Positions 21,091 to 31,278 of a stretch of 64,000 nt of DNA are shown here, piece after piece; the first letter of the stretch is position 1; every line of letters starts with the position of its first letter. The notes under the pieces are model-generated. The model saw only the letters and a list, made by a program, of their open reading frames with translations, searched no databases and was not told where the DNA came from. Made by a program: the position numbers and the translations under genes. The stretch spans positions 1,364,001 through 1,428,000 of the forward strand of contig CAVVZB010000002.1 in assembly GCA_963752695.1 (NCBI GenBank), written 5' to 3'. Source of the DNA: Bog-113 sp963752695. Lineage in GTDB: Bacteria; Acidobacteriota; Terriglobia; Bryobacterales; Bryobacteraceae.

Positions 21091-22243
21091 ATGGAATCGG
21101 TAAGCGTAAGTAAGAGGGCGGCGGCGCGGGTGGAGGCCGGACATCCTTGGATATTTCGTGGGGACGTGATTGAAGCCGGCGGCGCCACGGCGGGCGAGAC
21201 TGTGGCGGTCTGGAGCGGAACCCAGGAGCTGGGAACTGCGCACTACAGCGCGGCTTCGCAGATTGCCTTGCGCATGCTGTCGCGCCGGGTGGAATTGGCC
21301 GACCAGGCTTTCTATACCCGCAAGCTGGAAAGCGCGATCGCATTCCGCAAACAAGTGGTGACCGGCAGCGACGCCTACCGGCTGGTGCATGCGGAGGCAG
21401 ATGGCTTGCCGGCGCTCATTGTGGACCGGTATGGGGATTACCTCGTGATGCAGACGTTGAACCAGGGGATGGACCGCGCGGCCGAGACGGTCGCTGACGC
21501 GCTGCAGGCGCTCATCCAACCGGCCGGGATTCTGGCGCGGAACGACTCGGCGTCACGTACGCAGGAGGAATTGCCGCGCGAGGTTCGGGTGCTTCGCGGG
21601 GCTATCCCAGAGTCTTTGACGGTTGAGGTGAATGGCCTGCGGCTGCGTGTCGATCCCCAGCACGGGATGAAGACCGGCATCTTTCTCGACCAACGCGAGA
21701 ACTATGTGGCGGCGGCACGTCATGCGCGGGGTAGCGGGCTCGATTGCTTCACGTCGACCGGCGGATTCGCCTTGCACTTGGCGGCGGCGTGCACGAACAT
21801 GGAGGGAATCGATTCGAGCGAAGCTGCAATTGCGATGGCGCAAGCGAACGCGGCGGCCAACGGGATCGCAAATATCGCGTTCCGGGAAGTGGATGTGTTC
21901 GAGGCACTGGCGGGCTTTGCGGCGGGGCGCAGGAAGTTCGAAATCATCGTGCTCGATCCGCCGGCTTACGCCAAATCGCGCGGCCAGTTGGAAGCGGCGC
22001 GGCGTGCTTATAAAGAGATCAACAAGCGGGCGCTTCAGTTGCTTTCGCCGGGCGGCGTGTTGGTGACCTGCTCCTGCTCGCATCATATGAGCGAGGCGGA
22101 TCTGCTGGAGCTAATTGCCGAGGCGGCGCTTGAAACCAAACGCACGCTGCGCATTTTAGAGCGGCGGACGCAAGCGGCCGATCATCCGGTGCTGCTGACC
22201 GTCCCCGAGACGCTCTATTTGAAATGCCTGATCCTGCAAGACG

Positions 22244-22260
<17 letters not shown>
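21091..22260 (+). CDS. Class I SAM-dependent methyltransferase of the RlmI (23S rRNA m5C) family
   Basis: A PUA domain occupies the first 75 or so residues (AAARVEAGHPWIFRGDV). It is followed by an EEHEE-like linker (LVHAEADGLPALIVDRYGDY) and a Rossmann methyltransferase domain with GLDCFTSTGGFALHLAAACT as motif I, VLDPPAYAKS as the catalytic DPP motif and VTCSCSHHMS carrying a catalytic cysteine. This order is that of RlmI/RlmK-type enzymes that methylate 23S rRNA cytosine. The ATG at 21091 (389 aa) is preceded by CGGGAG; a TTG one codon earlier is equivalent. The 3' end overlaps the convergent gspE by 17 bases. Confidence 0.85.
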
Positions 22261-23899
<1,639 letters not shown>

Positions 23900-23902
23900 G
23901 GG

Positions 23903-24445
23903 CTAGAGTTCCTGCACCTTAATAATGGAATCGAGTTGCGAGCGGGGGATGCGGCCACTCTGCACGTCGAGGAGCTTCTGCTTCTCGGCCTCCATGACGA
24001 GCTGGAACGGCAGGCCAGCGGTGTTTTCCCACTGCTTGTAGTAGAAGAAGGTGACGCCGGAGACGATGTGTTCGTGGGGGCGGACGCCTTCGAGCGAGGG
24101 GTCGGCAGCCATCATCAGGAGCATACTGCGCATTTTCTCGCGCATGATGGGGAGCTGGCGGATTTTGGCGTTGTGGATGTCATCGAAATCCTTTTGAGTG
24201 AAGGCGCGGAAAGGGCTGGGCGTGGGCGTCGGAACCAGGGCGACCAGGGTAGTGAAAACGGCGCCGTATCCATCGATGTAAACGCCACGGGTATTGCCCA
24301 TCATTTCGCAGGGGTCGGGCGCCTTGACGAGGAACATGTCGAGGCGGAATTCGAGGCGGGCCAGGGCGTTGCGGCCAATGCGGGCAGGATCGGCGATGGC
24401 GGTGGCGGCGGTGGCGAGGAGAAGCGCGACGGCGAGCGGTTTCAT
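23903..24445 (-). CDS. Exported protein of unknown function
   Basis: A 180-residue protein with a clear Sec signal peptide (MKPLAVALLLATAATAIADP). The mature part contains CEMMGNTRGVYIDGYGAVFTTLVALV and later KIRQLPIMREKMRSMLLMMA, without a motif I can assign. The single cysteine after the signal region is too far in to make it a lipoprotein. The gene overlaps the anti-sigma gene by four bases and leads directly into gspE, so it belongs to this operon and could be an envelope partner of the ATPase or a target of the sigma factor. Both roles are guesses from position. Confidence 0.6.
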   Translation of the reverse strand: MKPLAVALLLATAATAIADPARIGRNALARLEFRLDMFLVKAPDPCEMMGNTRGVYIDGYGAVFTTLVALVPTPTPSPFRAFTQKDFDDIHNAKIRQLPIMREKMRSMLLMMAADPSLEGVRPHEHIVSGVTFFYYKQWENTAGLPFQLVMEAEKQKLLDVQSGRIPRSQLDSIIKVQEL

Positions 24446-25053
24446 TGGCCGGAGTCCATCAGACTGTTGGAGGCTACGGTTAGGACGCGATTGCGGCGAT
24501 CCATGGAGTCCAGAACGGTGGCGACGCGGTCCATGGTGTCACGCTTCTGCTTTTCGTTCTCGGCGATGACGCGACGCAGCTTGGCATCGTAGCGGGTTTC
24601 GGCGGCACTGACCGCGGCAGCGACGGCCTGATTGACCGCAGTTTGCATGGCGGCGCGATCGGCGGCAGTGTTCGTGGAGGCGACAGCAGGGCGCAATTCG
24701 ACGACGCGGACAATGGCGGGCTGGCGGTAAGCGTGGACGAGGATCGCGCCGGCGAGGAGCATGGCGGCAGATGCGCCGAGGCGGGCTCCGGACGCCCAGA
24801 ACGATTGGAACCACCGAGCGCCCGCGGATGGCTGGAAGATTTTGTCGGAGACGAAGGCGATGCGGCGCGGGATCTCTTCATCGGGAAGCGCGCGGAGGGC
24901 CAGGGTGGTGGCGGTCCATTGCTCGAGTTCCGCAGCGCATGCCGGGCATTGCGGAAGATGCTCGCGAACCTGGCAGGCAGCTTCGGGCGGTAAGGCGTCG
25001 AAGTAATAATCGCGCAGATCGTAAGGGGGAAAACCGGGGGTGGCGCAGTTCAT
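24442..25053 (-). CDS. Zinc-finger anti-sigma factor (membrane-bound)
   Basis: The N-terminus has the ZAS signature HLPQCPAC (H-X3-C-X2-C, about residues 32-39), which binds zinc and holds an ECF sigma factor. One membrane segment follows near 92-108 (LGASAAMLLAGAILVHAY). The C-terminal 90 residues are a periplasmic alanine- and charge-rich helix, probably coiled coil (ENEKQKRDTMDRVATVLDSMDRR). It overlaps both the upstream sigma gene and the downstream exported-protein gene by four bases. The long periplasmic helix may be the sensor. Confidence 0.78.
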   Translation of the reverse strand: MNCATPGFPPYDLRDYYFDALPPEAACQVREHLPQCPACAAELEQWTATTLALRALPDEEIPRRIAFVSDKIFQPSAGARWFQSFWASGARLGASAAMLLAGAILVHAYRQPAIVRVVELRPAVASTNTAADRAAMQTAVNQAVAAAVSAAETRYDAKLRRVIAENEKQKRDTMDRVATVLDSMDRRNRVLTVASNSLMDSGQ

Positions 25054-25601
25054 GAAAGACCTCTGGTGCGAGTGTTGACGCCGATTGGGGCGAGGCGGCT
25101 CTTAAGGAGTTCGAGCGCCGAGTAAAGACGGGACTTGACGGTGGACACGGGGCAGCCGAGCACTTCGGCCATTTCCTCAAACTTGAAGCCTTCATAGATC
25201 TTGAGGACGACGGCTTCGCGCTGCTCGGGCGAGAGGTGGTCGAGGGCGGCGGTGGCGGCGAGGGTGAGCTCGATCGGGTAGACGGGTTCGTGGGGCGACT
25301 CGATGCCGGTCAATTCGTCCTCGGGCTTGCGCTTGCGGAAGAGCGAGAAAGCCTCGTTGTGAGCGATGCGGAAGAGCCAGGGGCCAAAGCGCGCGGTGTC
25401 TTCGAGCTTGCGAATGTTCTGATAAGCCTTCAAAAACACGTCCTGGCAGAGGTCGAGTGCATCTTCGCGGTTATTCAGGATGCGGAGCAAATAGTTATAG
25501 ACGCGCTTCTCCCAACGGGAGATCAGGAGGTTATAGCTTTCGACGTCACCTTTGCGAGTACGCGCGATCAGGTCGGCATCCTCGACCGCCCGAAAAATCA
25601 A
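25050..25601 (-). CDS. RNA polymerase ECF sigma factor (second)
   Basis: A 183-residue group-IV sigma factor. Region 2 includes YNLLISRWEKRVYNYLLRI and DALDLCQDVFLKAYQNIRKL, then FGPWLFRIAHNEAFSLFRKRK. Region 4 includes LDHLSPEQREAVVLKIYEGF and EEMAEVLGCPVSTVKSRLYSALELL. The start is a TTG at 25601, preceded by AAGGAG at good spacing; no ATG is available. The gene overlaps its anti-sigma partner by four bases. A candidate ECF-type promoter lies just upstream, consistent with autoregulation. Confidence 0.9.
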   Translation of the reverse strand: MIFRAVEDADLIARTRKGDVESYNLLISRWEKRVYNYLLRILNNREDALDLCQDVFLKAYQNIRKLEDTARFGPWLFRIAHNEAFSLFRKRKPEDELTGIESPHEPVYPIELTLAATAALDHLSPEQREAVVLKIYEGFKFEEMAEVLGCPVSTVKSRLYSALELLKSRLAPIGVNTRTRGLS

Positions 25602-25619
25602 GTTCTGGCTCCTTGTGTC

Positions 25620-25643
25620 ATGACGCTGCGATGGCGCGGAAAG
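25620..25643 (-). promoter_or_regulatory. Candidate ECF-type promoter for the second sigma operon
   Basis: On the minus strand AACTT (25643-25639) and CGTC (25623-25620) are 15 bases apart. This resembles the AAC-core -35 and CGTC -10 of many ECF promoters. A start near 25612 would leave a leader just long enough for the AAGGAG. The third ECF operon has the same CGTC at the same 15-base spacing. Confidence 0.33.
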
Positions 25644-25712
25644 TTGGCCGTGGTGGAACTTTCAGTTTAACGGGAGTGAGCGCGGGGCGGGATCGGTTAA
25701 GTTTAAGCAGAT

Positions 25713-26192
25713 ATGCATGCGGAGTTGGCGGGGCATTTACCGGGCGAGGAAATGGAGTTTGGGGAATATGTGGGCCAGGAGTACGCGGTGGCGCGGCCGG
25801 AAGCGATTGTGCGGATTTTGGCAGTCCTGAAGGAGCGGATGGACTTCGACTTTCTGGTGGATCTAACCGCGGTGGATTATCCGAAGCGCGCCGAGCGGTT
25901 CGACCTCATCTACATTCTGTATAGCTTTGGGAGCAACCGCCGGTATCGGATAAAGACACGGTTGGGCGGAAATGTGCACGCCACGTCGGTAACATCCGTG
26001 TACAAAACCGCGAATTGGCTGGAACGGGAAGTGTTCGACATGTTCGGGATTGTGTTCGACGGGCATCCGAATTTGAAGCGCATTCTGATGCCGGAGGGGT
26101 GGGAAGGGTTTCCGCTGCGGAAAGACTACTCGATCATTCATCAGGACGCGGGGTGGGTGCAGGGGCACCTAGGGATCGAGAGCGGGCAATGA
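25713..26192 (+). CDS. nuoC: NADH-quinone oxidoreductase subunit C
   Basis: 30-kDa-type peripheral arm subunit of respiratory complex I. The family region is complete: FDFLVDLTAVDYP near residue 45, RFDLIYILYSFGSNRRYRIK, then NWLEREVFDMFGIVFDGHPNLKRILMPEGWEGFPLRKDY. The 159-aa length is usual. The stop overlaps the nuoD start as ATGA. The divergent neighbour is an ECF sigma gene and nuoA/nuoB are not upstream, so this is a detached nuo segment. Confidence 0.95.
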   Translation: MHAELAGHLPGEEMEFGEYVGQEYAVARPEAIVRILAVLKERMDFDFLVDLTAVDYPKRAERFDLIYILYSFGSNRRYRIKTRLGGNVHATSVTSVYKTANWLEREVFDMFGIVFDGHPNLKRILMPEGWEGFPLRKDYSIIHQDAGWVQGHLGIESGQ

Positions 26193-27304
26193 GCGGGGAG
26201 ATTCCGGGGCTCGAAAGCGAGGAGATGATCCTCAACATGGGGCCGCAACATCCGTCGACGCACGGGGTGATGCGGGTGATTCTGCGGCTGGACGGTGAGC
26301 GGGTGAAGGGCTGCGAATGCGAGATCGGGTATCTGCATCGCGGAGTGGAAAAGATCGCCGAGAACCGGACGTGGGTGCAATTTGCGCCGTACGTGGACCG
26401 GATGGATTATGTTGCGGCGGTCTCGAACGGGCTGGGGTACTGCCTGGCGGTGGAGGAGTTGATCGGGGTGCCGGCTCCGCCGCGGGCGCAGGCGACGCGG
26501 GTGATCCTGACGGAGTTGAACCGCATTGCCAGCCATCTGCTTTGGCTGGGGACGCATGCGATCGATATCGGGGCGATGACGCCGCTGTTCTATGCATTTC
26601 GCGAGCGGGAAGAGATCCTCAAGATCTTCGAGAACTACTGCGGGGCGCGGCTGACGACGCACGCGTTCCGAATTGGCGGACTGCAGTACGAGCTGTATGA
26701 GGGTTTCGAGGAGCAGGTACGAGCGTTTTGCGAACTGTTCGTGAGGCGCATCGAAGAGTATGAGCAACTGCTAACGGCGAACCGGATCTGGCGGGGACGC
26801 CTTCGGGGAATCGGGGTGCTGGGCGCGGCCGATTGTAAGGAATACGGGGTGACGGGACCGGTGCTGCGGGCGGCGGGCGTGCAGTGGGATTTGCGGAAGG
26901 CGCAGCCGTATTCCGGGTATGAGCAGTACGAGTTCGACATACCGGTGGGCACGCAGGGGGACACGTACGATCGTTACCTGGTGCGGATGCAGGAGATGCG
27001 GGAGTCCGTGCGAATTGTGCGGCAGGCGGTGGAACGAATTCCCGCGGGTCCGATTGCGGGCAAGGTGCCGAAGGTGCTGAAGCCGGCGGTGGGCGAGGCG
27101 TACGTATCGATCGAAGCGCCGAAGGGCGAACTGGGGTACTTTGTGGTGAGTGACGGGACGTTGAATCCGTATCGCATCCGGGTGCGGCCGCCCTCGTTTG
27201 TGAACCTGCAAGCCCTGGAGAAGATGGTGGTGGGCGAGATGGTGGCGGACGTGGTGGCGATCATCGGAACGCTGGACATTGTACTGGGAGAAGTGGACCG
27301 ATAG
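26189..27304 (+). CDS. nuoD: NADH-quinone oxidoreductase subunit D
   Basis: 49-kDa subunit forming the quinone-binding cavity of complex I with NuoB. MILNMGPQHPSTHGVMR, GYLHRGVEKIAENRT and the C-terminal DIVLGEVDR, with GTLDIV before it, are all canonical. The ATG at 26189 (371 aa) is chosen from the overlap with nuoC; the open frame reaches further upstream inside nuoC. It is followed by an unrelated minus-strand gene rather than nuoE/F, so the rest of the complex must be encoded elsewhere. Confidence 0.96.
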   Translation: MSGEIPGLESEEMILNMGPQHPSTHGVMRVILRLDGERVKGCECEIGYLHRGVEKIAENRTWVQFAPYVDRMDYVAAVSNGLGYCLAVEELIGVPAPPRAQATRVILTELNRIASHLLWLGTHAIDIGAMTPLFYAFREREEILKIFENYCGARLTTHAFRIGGLQYELYEGFEEQVRAFCELFVRRIEEYEQLLTANRIWRGRLRGIGVLGAADCKEYGVTGPVLRAAGVQWDLRKAQPYSGYEQYEFDIPVGTQGDTYDRYLVRMQEMRESVRIVRQAVERIPAGPIAGKVPKVLKPAVGEAYVSIEAPKGELGYFVVSDGTLNPYRIRVRPPSFVNLQALEKMVVGEMVADVVAIIGTLDIVLGEVDR

Positions 27305-27309
27305 CGCCG

Positions 27310-27984
27310 CTATTTTAGGCCGGCGCGGGTGGCCTGCTGGCGCAACCACTGCTTGCGCTTGATGTCGGCGAGGGGTCCGGTGAAGTGCGGCATGGGGGTT
27401 GCGGGAACAAAGCCAGCGGGGGGCGTGAGGGACTTGGCTGCGGGCGGTGGTGACGGGAGCTGGCGGGCGGCGGCGATGGTGGCGAGCTCGGCAGCGGCGC
27501 GGTCGTAAAGGCGCTGGAGGCGGTTTTCTTCGCGGGAGATCTGAGCGAACACGCGGGCATTTTCCCGATAAGCGAGAGCTTGGGCCAGAGCGTAACGGGC
27601 GGCGTCATCGAGCGGGCCCAAGGCTTCTTCGATGTTCTCCAATTGCTGGTGGGTAGTGGCGACGAGCAGGTTTTGCTCAATACCGACGACGCGATCGAGA
27701 CGCCAGCCGGTCTCATGGAGCAGATTGACCAAGGCGGTTTCGGACTCACTCGAGGGTCGATATTGGGCGATGAGGGATTGACGGGCGGATTCGAATCGAG
27801 CTTGGTCCTCGCCGGGAAGAATGAGGAGCTTGGCGTAGAGCCCGTGCTTGAGCGCGTTGAGGCGGACGCGCTGCTTGCCTTCGGTGGAGCGGGGCCCGGT
27901 GGAGTTCAGGGCGTTGGCCGCGTTGATGGTGGCGCGGGTGGTTGGGGTAGCGGTGTCAGGTAAGGCAACGGATTGAGCAGCCAT
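27310..27984 (-). CDS. 'STGPRS-EGK / NALKHGL' family protein of unknown function
   Basis: A 224-residue soluble protein. Its N-terminal block INAANALNSTGPRSTEGKQR followed by LNALKHGLYA is the hallmark of a family found in many copies in Solibacter-like and other soil genomes, whose function is not known to me. The middle (about 65-165) is predicted alpha-helical (LHETGWRLDRVVGIEQNLLV, then FAQISREENRLQRLYDRAA). The end is proline-rich and basic. GGAAG precedes the ATG. It stands alone between nuoD and the esterase gene, at the border of the accessory region. Confidence 0.65.
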   Translation of the reverse strand: MAAQSVALPDTATPTTRATINAANALNSTGPRSTEGKQRVRLNALKHGLYAKLLILPGEDQARFESARQSLIAQYRPSSESETALVNLLHETGWRLDRVVGIEQNLLVATTHQQLENIEEALGPLDDAARYALAQALAYRENARVFAQISREENRLQRLYDRAAAELATIAAARQLPSPPPAAKSLTPPAGFVPATPMPHFTGPLADIKRKQWLRQQATRAGLK

Positions 27985-28098
27985 AGATACTTCCTTTCAA
28001 CCACACTTTAGAAGCGCGTAACGGCTTTGCGGCGTGCGGGGCGGGCTAAGTGGTTCCAGAAGCGGTGGAAATAAATCGGCGGACGCGGTGATTGGGGC

Positions 28099-29115
28099 GT
28101 GTGGATATGCTGGGGGATCGTGATCAAGCCGCTCGTTGTTTTCCTCCTGTTTTCGTGTCTGAGTGTAATGGCCGAGACGCCAGTCTGGCAGCCATCGCCG
28201 GGACATACACAAGTGCCGATCTGGCCGGGAACGCCACCGGATGCGCAGGCGCCAGCGGGACCGGAGACAGTGACGAAGACCGGGAAAGAGTCGCTGGTTG
28301 GCGACATGCCGTGGCTCTCAGTGGAACATGTGTCGCAGCCGACGATGACGGTCTATTCGCCGCGCGGAGGGAAGAATACGGGTGCGGCGGTGGTGGTATT
28401 CCCGGGCGGCGGCTATCAGATTCTGGCAATCGATCTTGAGGGTACAGAGGTCTGTGACTGGCTCACATCGAAGGGCGTCACTTGTGTTCTGTTGAAGTAC
28501 CGGGTGACGGATAAGGGGGCGTATCCAAAATCGGGACCGTATCCGGAGTCACCGATGGCGCTTGAGGATGCACAGCGGACGATAGGGCTGGTGCGGTTGC
28601 ATGCGGCGCAGTGGCACATCGATACGCACAAGATTGGAGTGCTCGGATTTTCGGCAGGCGGGCACTTGTCGGCAGCGATCAGCAATTACTTCGACAAGCG
28701 TTTATATCGCGCAATCGACGCGGCCGATAAGGAGAGTTGCCGGCCCGATTTCGCCGTGGCGATTTATCCGGGGCACCTGTCACTTGCGGCGGCGGAGTGG
28801 GATGCGAAGCAAGGCACGAAAAAGCTGACGGTTTCGCATCCGGCGAACGTTGATAAGGATCTCGGGTTGAGTCCATACCTGCCGGTTTCGAGCCATACTC
28901 CGCCGACGTTTTTGCTGCAAGCCGAGGACGATCATGTGGACAGCGTCAACGACTCGCTGGCCTATTACATTGCGCTGAAGAATGCCGGGGTGCCCGCGGA
29001 AATGCATTTGTACGCGCATGGGGGACATGCGTTTGGAATGAGAGGGACGAAGTTAGCGATTACAAGATGGCCGGGATTGGTGGAGACTTGGATGGAAGGG
29101 ATTGGGGTGAGGTAG
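28099..29115 (+). CDS. Exported alpha/beta hydrolase (acetyl-esterase-like)
   Basis: A secreted esterase-type hydrolase of 338 aa. The N-terminus is a signal peptide (IKPLVVFLLFSCLSVMAE). The oxyanion region VVVFPGGGYQ, the nucleophile elbow GFSAGGH, an acid in AEDDHVDSVN and the catalytic His in AHGGHAFGM make a complete triad of the BD-FAE/xylan acetylesterase type. The substrate is probably an acylated sugar or small ester. Two GTG starts (28099 and 28120) both keep the signal peptide, and neither has a well-spaced ribosome-binding site. Confidence 0.82.
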   Translation: MWICWGIVIKPLVVFLLFSCLSVMAETPVWQPSPGHTQVPIWPGTPPDAQAPAGPETVTKTGKESLVGDMPWLSVEHVSQPTMTVYSPRGGKNTGAAVVVFPGGGYQILAIDLEGTEVCDWLTSKGVTCVLLKYRVTDKGAYPKSGPYPESPMALEDAQRTIGLVRLHAAQWHIDTHKIGVLGFSAGGHLSAAISNYFDKRLYRAIDAADKESCRPDFAVAIYPGHLSLAAAEWDAKQGTKKLTVSHPANVDKDLGLSPYLPVSSHTPPTFLLQAEDDHVDSVNDSLAYYIALKNAGVPAEMHLYAHGGHAFGMRGTKLAITRWPGLVETWMEGIGVR

Positions 29116-29142
29116 GGGGACCAAAGCGAAACAATCGTGATC

Positions 29143-29175
29143 GTAAACGCTGCGCCAGTAGGCGCGGGCTTCTCG
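29143..29175 (-). repeat. Short dispersed motif, related to the 103-bp repeat margin
   Basis: Read on the minus strand this segment (AAGCCCGCGCCTACTGGCGC, then AGCGTTTAC) closely matches the left flank and first bases of the repeat at 35780. The 13-mer GTAAACGCTGCGC recurs near 31373-31385. It falls in the gap between the esterase and the LprI-domain gene, in which I see no coding sequence. Confidence 0.3.
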
Positions 29176-29336
29176 GGTCCGGAAGTTAGATGTGCGGTTT
29201 GCGCGTTTTCCGGTAGAGTGGCGCGCCTGGGCGGCAGTTCCAGCCCACATATCGTCCGGTGAGCGCAAGCATCTGATCCATCCCGCGTCTCTCGTGATAC
29301 GATATTCGTTCCACGCAATGTGGTTTCGGAGCGCCA

Positions 29337-30243
29337 TTGCCAGGAGTAGGAAACGTTGAGTGGCTCGGCCTTCTGCTGTTTACGTTTATCGTGACTCCAT
29401 CAGCTTTATCGGGCCGTGAACTGACGGGTGCGGTGTACTGGGATCATAGCGGCCTGTCTGGTCGAGGCGTGGGCGATGTCGCACTCTCAACCAGCAATGG
29501 TTCTGTCGTCATTCATTACCAGAAAGGCGAGGTGACAACAAAGTTTTCCGATGGAACTTGTGCCGAACTTGGCGCCATCTGGACGGCCCAGACGAAGCGG
29601 AGTCCCAGCGGGACCGATGAGTTGATTTCAGTGAAGTGCGACGGCCGCCTGGATGCGACTGTGCATGGAGCATGGCTGGCCGTGCGTGACTTCCTCCGCG
29701 TTGCCGCTGAGAACGCAGGCTATAAGGTCGGCTATGACCCGAACAGACGTGGCCCGATCAGACTGCGGTTGGGACAAGTCGAGAACGACATTTCTGGCTA
29801 CCTAAATTTCGGGTCTACTGGCATGTGCTTGGAAATGAAAAAACAGGTTGATCAGCGGACGGTCTTAATCCACGCATCGGAAGACTGTTACTTCTGGCCC
29901 TTACTTGACTTTACGGTGGAACGAGACGCCTCATCTGTATGGCGTGTGACCGAAGTGACGGAGCCCAGTTTTAACTGCACGAACGCCAAAACACCCACTG
30001 AGAATCTTATTTGCGGCTCTAATTCCCTTGCCGCGTTGGACAAAGCTATGGCTCTCGCTTATTTCGGCGCACTCGGGAGACTCTCAAAAAGTGGAAGCCG
30101 ACCGGCTCCGGCGTGAGCAACTGGTTTGGCACGGGCAATATGTTCGGGAATGCGACGCTGCGGCGTCGGACACTCTTCGAAAAACATGCGTTACGCGCTA
30201 TCTGACTGTCCGCACGCAGCAGTTGAGCGAACTCCAGAATTAG
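29337..30243 (+). pseudogene. Exported protein with LprI-like C-terminal domain, broken by a frameshift
   Basis: An N-terminal hydrophobic stretch (LGLLLFTFIVTPSALS) suggests export. The C-terminal domain begins as a lysozyme-inhibitor LprI-like module, PSFNCTNAKTPTENLICG then LAALDKAMALAY. The reading then leaves the frame at a run of five A (30086-30090) and ends at 30116. Dropping one A restores the rest of the domain, EADRLRREQLVWHGQYVREC then CVTRYLTVRTQQLSELQ, to a stop at 30243. A homopolymer points to an assembly error or slippage. The start is probably TTG 29337 behind CGGAG and is uncertain. The 3' end overlaps hicA. Confidence 0.7.
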
Positions 30244-30584
30244 AGATCTGGGGTCACCGATCGCCTTTCATCGGCTGCGATGTTGTTGTCGTGAAACGAC
30301 ATTACGGGAAACCACATGAGCGTGTAGTCGGCAAGCCGACCAATGAGGATGGGTCTGGGTAATTCCGTCTCGAAAAGTGATCTCGCAAGTTCCGACTGCC
30401 GAACGATGCTTGCCAACGTGCCGCGCCGCAGCGAGGCGTGAAGTGGCACAGGAACCGTGACGGTAGTCGTCTCCAACTGCTTCTGCATGATCCGATGACT
30501 GCCTCGTTGACGAACCGCGACGAATCCGTTATTTTCGAGAATCCGGCACACTTCCAGACCCGAAAGAACCCTGAGCTTACCCAA
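30240..30584 (-). CDS. hicA: HicA-type mRNA interferase toxin with C-terminal extension
   Basis: The first 72 or so residues are a HicA domain, a small dsRBD-like fold that cleaves mRNA: LSGLEVCRILENNGFVAVRQ, RGSHRIMQ with the catalytic histidine, then VPLHASLRRGTLASIVRQSEL. HicA proteins normally end here at 60-85 aa. This one continues for about 40 residues of unrelated sequence (PRPILIGRLADYTLMWFPV) because the expected stop is missing. It starts with TTG inside the end of hicB (8-base overlap), so the antitoxin gene comes first. Toxicity of this extended form is unknown. Confidence 0.85.
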   Translation of the reverse strand: MGKLRVLSGLEVCRILENNGFVAVRQRGSHRIMQKQLETTTVTVPVPLHASLRRGTLASIVRQSELARSLFETELPRPILIGRLADYTLMWFPVMSFHDNNIAADERRSVTPDL

Positions 30585-30804
30585 CCGGCACTTCGACCTG
30601 GGTTACGAAGACATCGTAGTGAGCCCGCCGGGTGATTTCCGACGGCGATGCCGTCTCGAAAAACAGCGTCAATGCTTCTGTCAGGTTCGCCCGCGACTCT
30701 TCAATGGATTGACCCTGGCTGGCGATATCAAGCTCCGGGCACAACGCAACGTAGCCGTCATCCTCGCGTTCGATAATCGCGGTTAGCCGTTGCGGTGAGC
30801 TCAT
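30577..30804 (-). CDS. hicB: HicB-type antitoxin
   Basis: A 75-residue protein with the partial RNase-H-like fold of HicB: LTAIIEREDDGYVALCPEL, then ASQGQSIEESRANLTEALTLFFE. It blocks HicA by direct binding. No DNA-binding domain is fused at its C-terminus, as in short HicB forms. The ATG at 30804 is clear. Together with hicA it forms a type II toxin-antitoxin pair, located next to a recombinase remnant in the accessory region. Confidence 0.88.
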   Translation of the reverse strand: MSSPQRLTAIIEREDDGYVALCPELDIASQGQSIEESRANLTEALTLFFETASPSEITRRAHYDVFVTQVEVPVG

Positions 30805-30977
30805 GACCCGAGTCTACACCGATTCACTTTGACGGTTTGTCGGCTATGGTGAGAAGTGCCTAGTCGGATTACGACCGCTAAGTCGGCTTGTATCCGCCGA
30901 TTCTGGGCGAGTAACGCGCCACTCGTCCCGTACGAACGTCATCATGGGTTTGCGGTCGAGGAGGGCCGCGACCAGTG

Positions 30978-31278
30978 GTGAAGAAGCAAGCAGGAAAGGC
31001 GAACCCACGAGTTCCTAAAGCAGTTTTGCGGCTGCCGCCTGACTTGGACCTAGCGAAGCGGGCAGTTTTGAGCAGCCTCGTGGGGTGATTGCCTGACGGA
31101 AAAAGCGGTTTGGCACGTGGTTCGCGAATACGCCGGCAAAGCGGCTATCGAGACGCTCGCGCAGATCCAGTTCCTACTTGGGCATGTCTCGATTCAAACC
31201 ACCGAGCGATACCTCGGCTGCAAGCAACGGATTCGATCCGCGGTTAATGACAAGATCGTTATCAAGCCGACCGAGTGA
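30978..31278 (+). pseudogene. Tyrosine recombinase/integrase remnant with internal deletions
   Basis: The first 36 codons (GTG 30978 to TGA 31086) give PRVPKAVLRLPPDLDLAKRA, the N-terminus of an integrase type common in Solibacter-like genomes. After a frame change, 31090-31278 gives LTEKAVWHVVREYAGKAAIE joined straight to LAQIQFLLGHVSIQTTERYL and a basic tail, the C-terminal catalytic part with the nucleophile Tyr. Some 200-250 residues between the two parts are gone, and the catalytic RXXR segment expected between YAGKAAIE and LAQIQ is also missing. The gene is dead, but it marks past integration activity here. Confidence 0.8.

Noticed and set aside
20796..21113. Plus-strand 105-codon frame between clpB and the methyltransferase gene
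   Set aside because: Starts within the clpB hairpin, overlaps the next gene, no ribosome-binding site, no similarity recognised; kept only as a note on the gap.
31111..31125. TGGCAC-N5-TCGC, similar to a sigma-54 promoter
   Set aside because: Lies inside the integrase remnant's coding sequence, and the -12 element is not TTGC.
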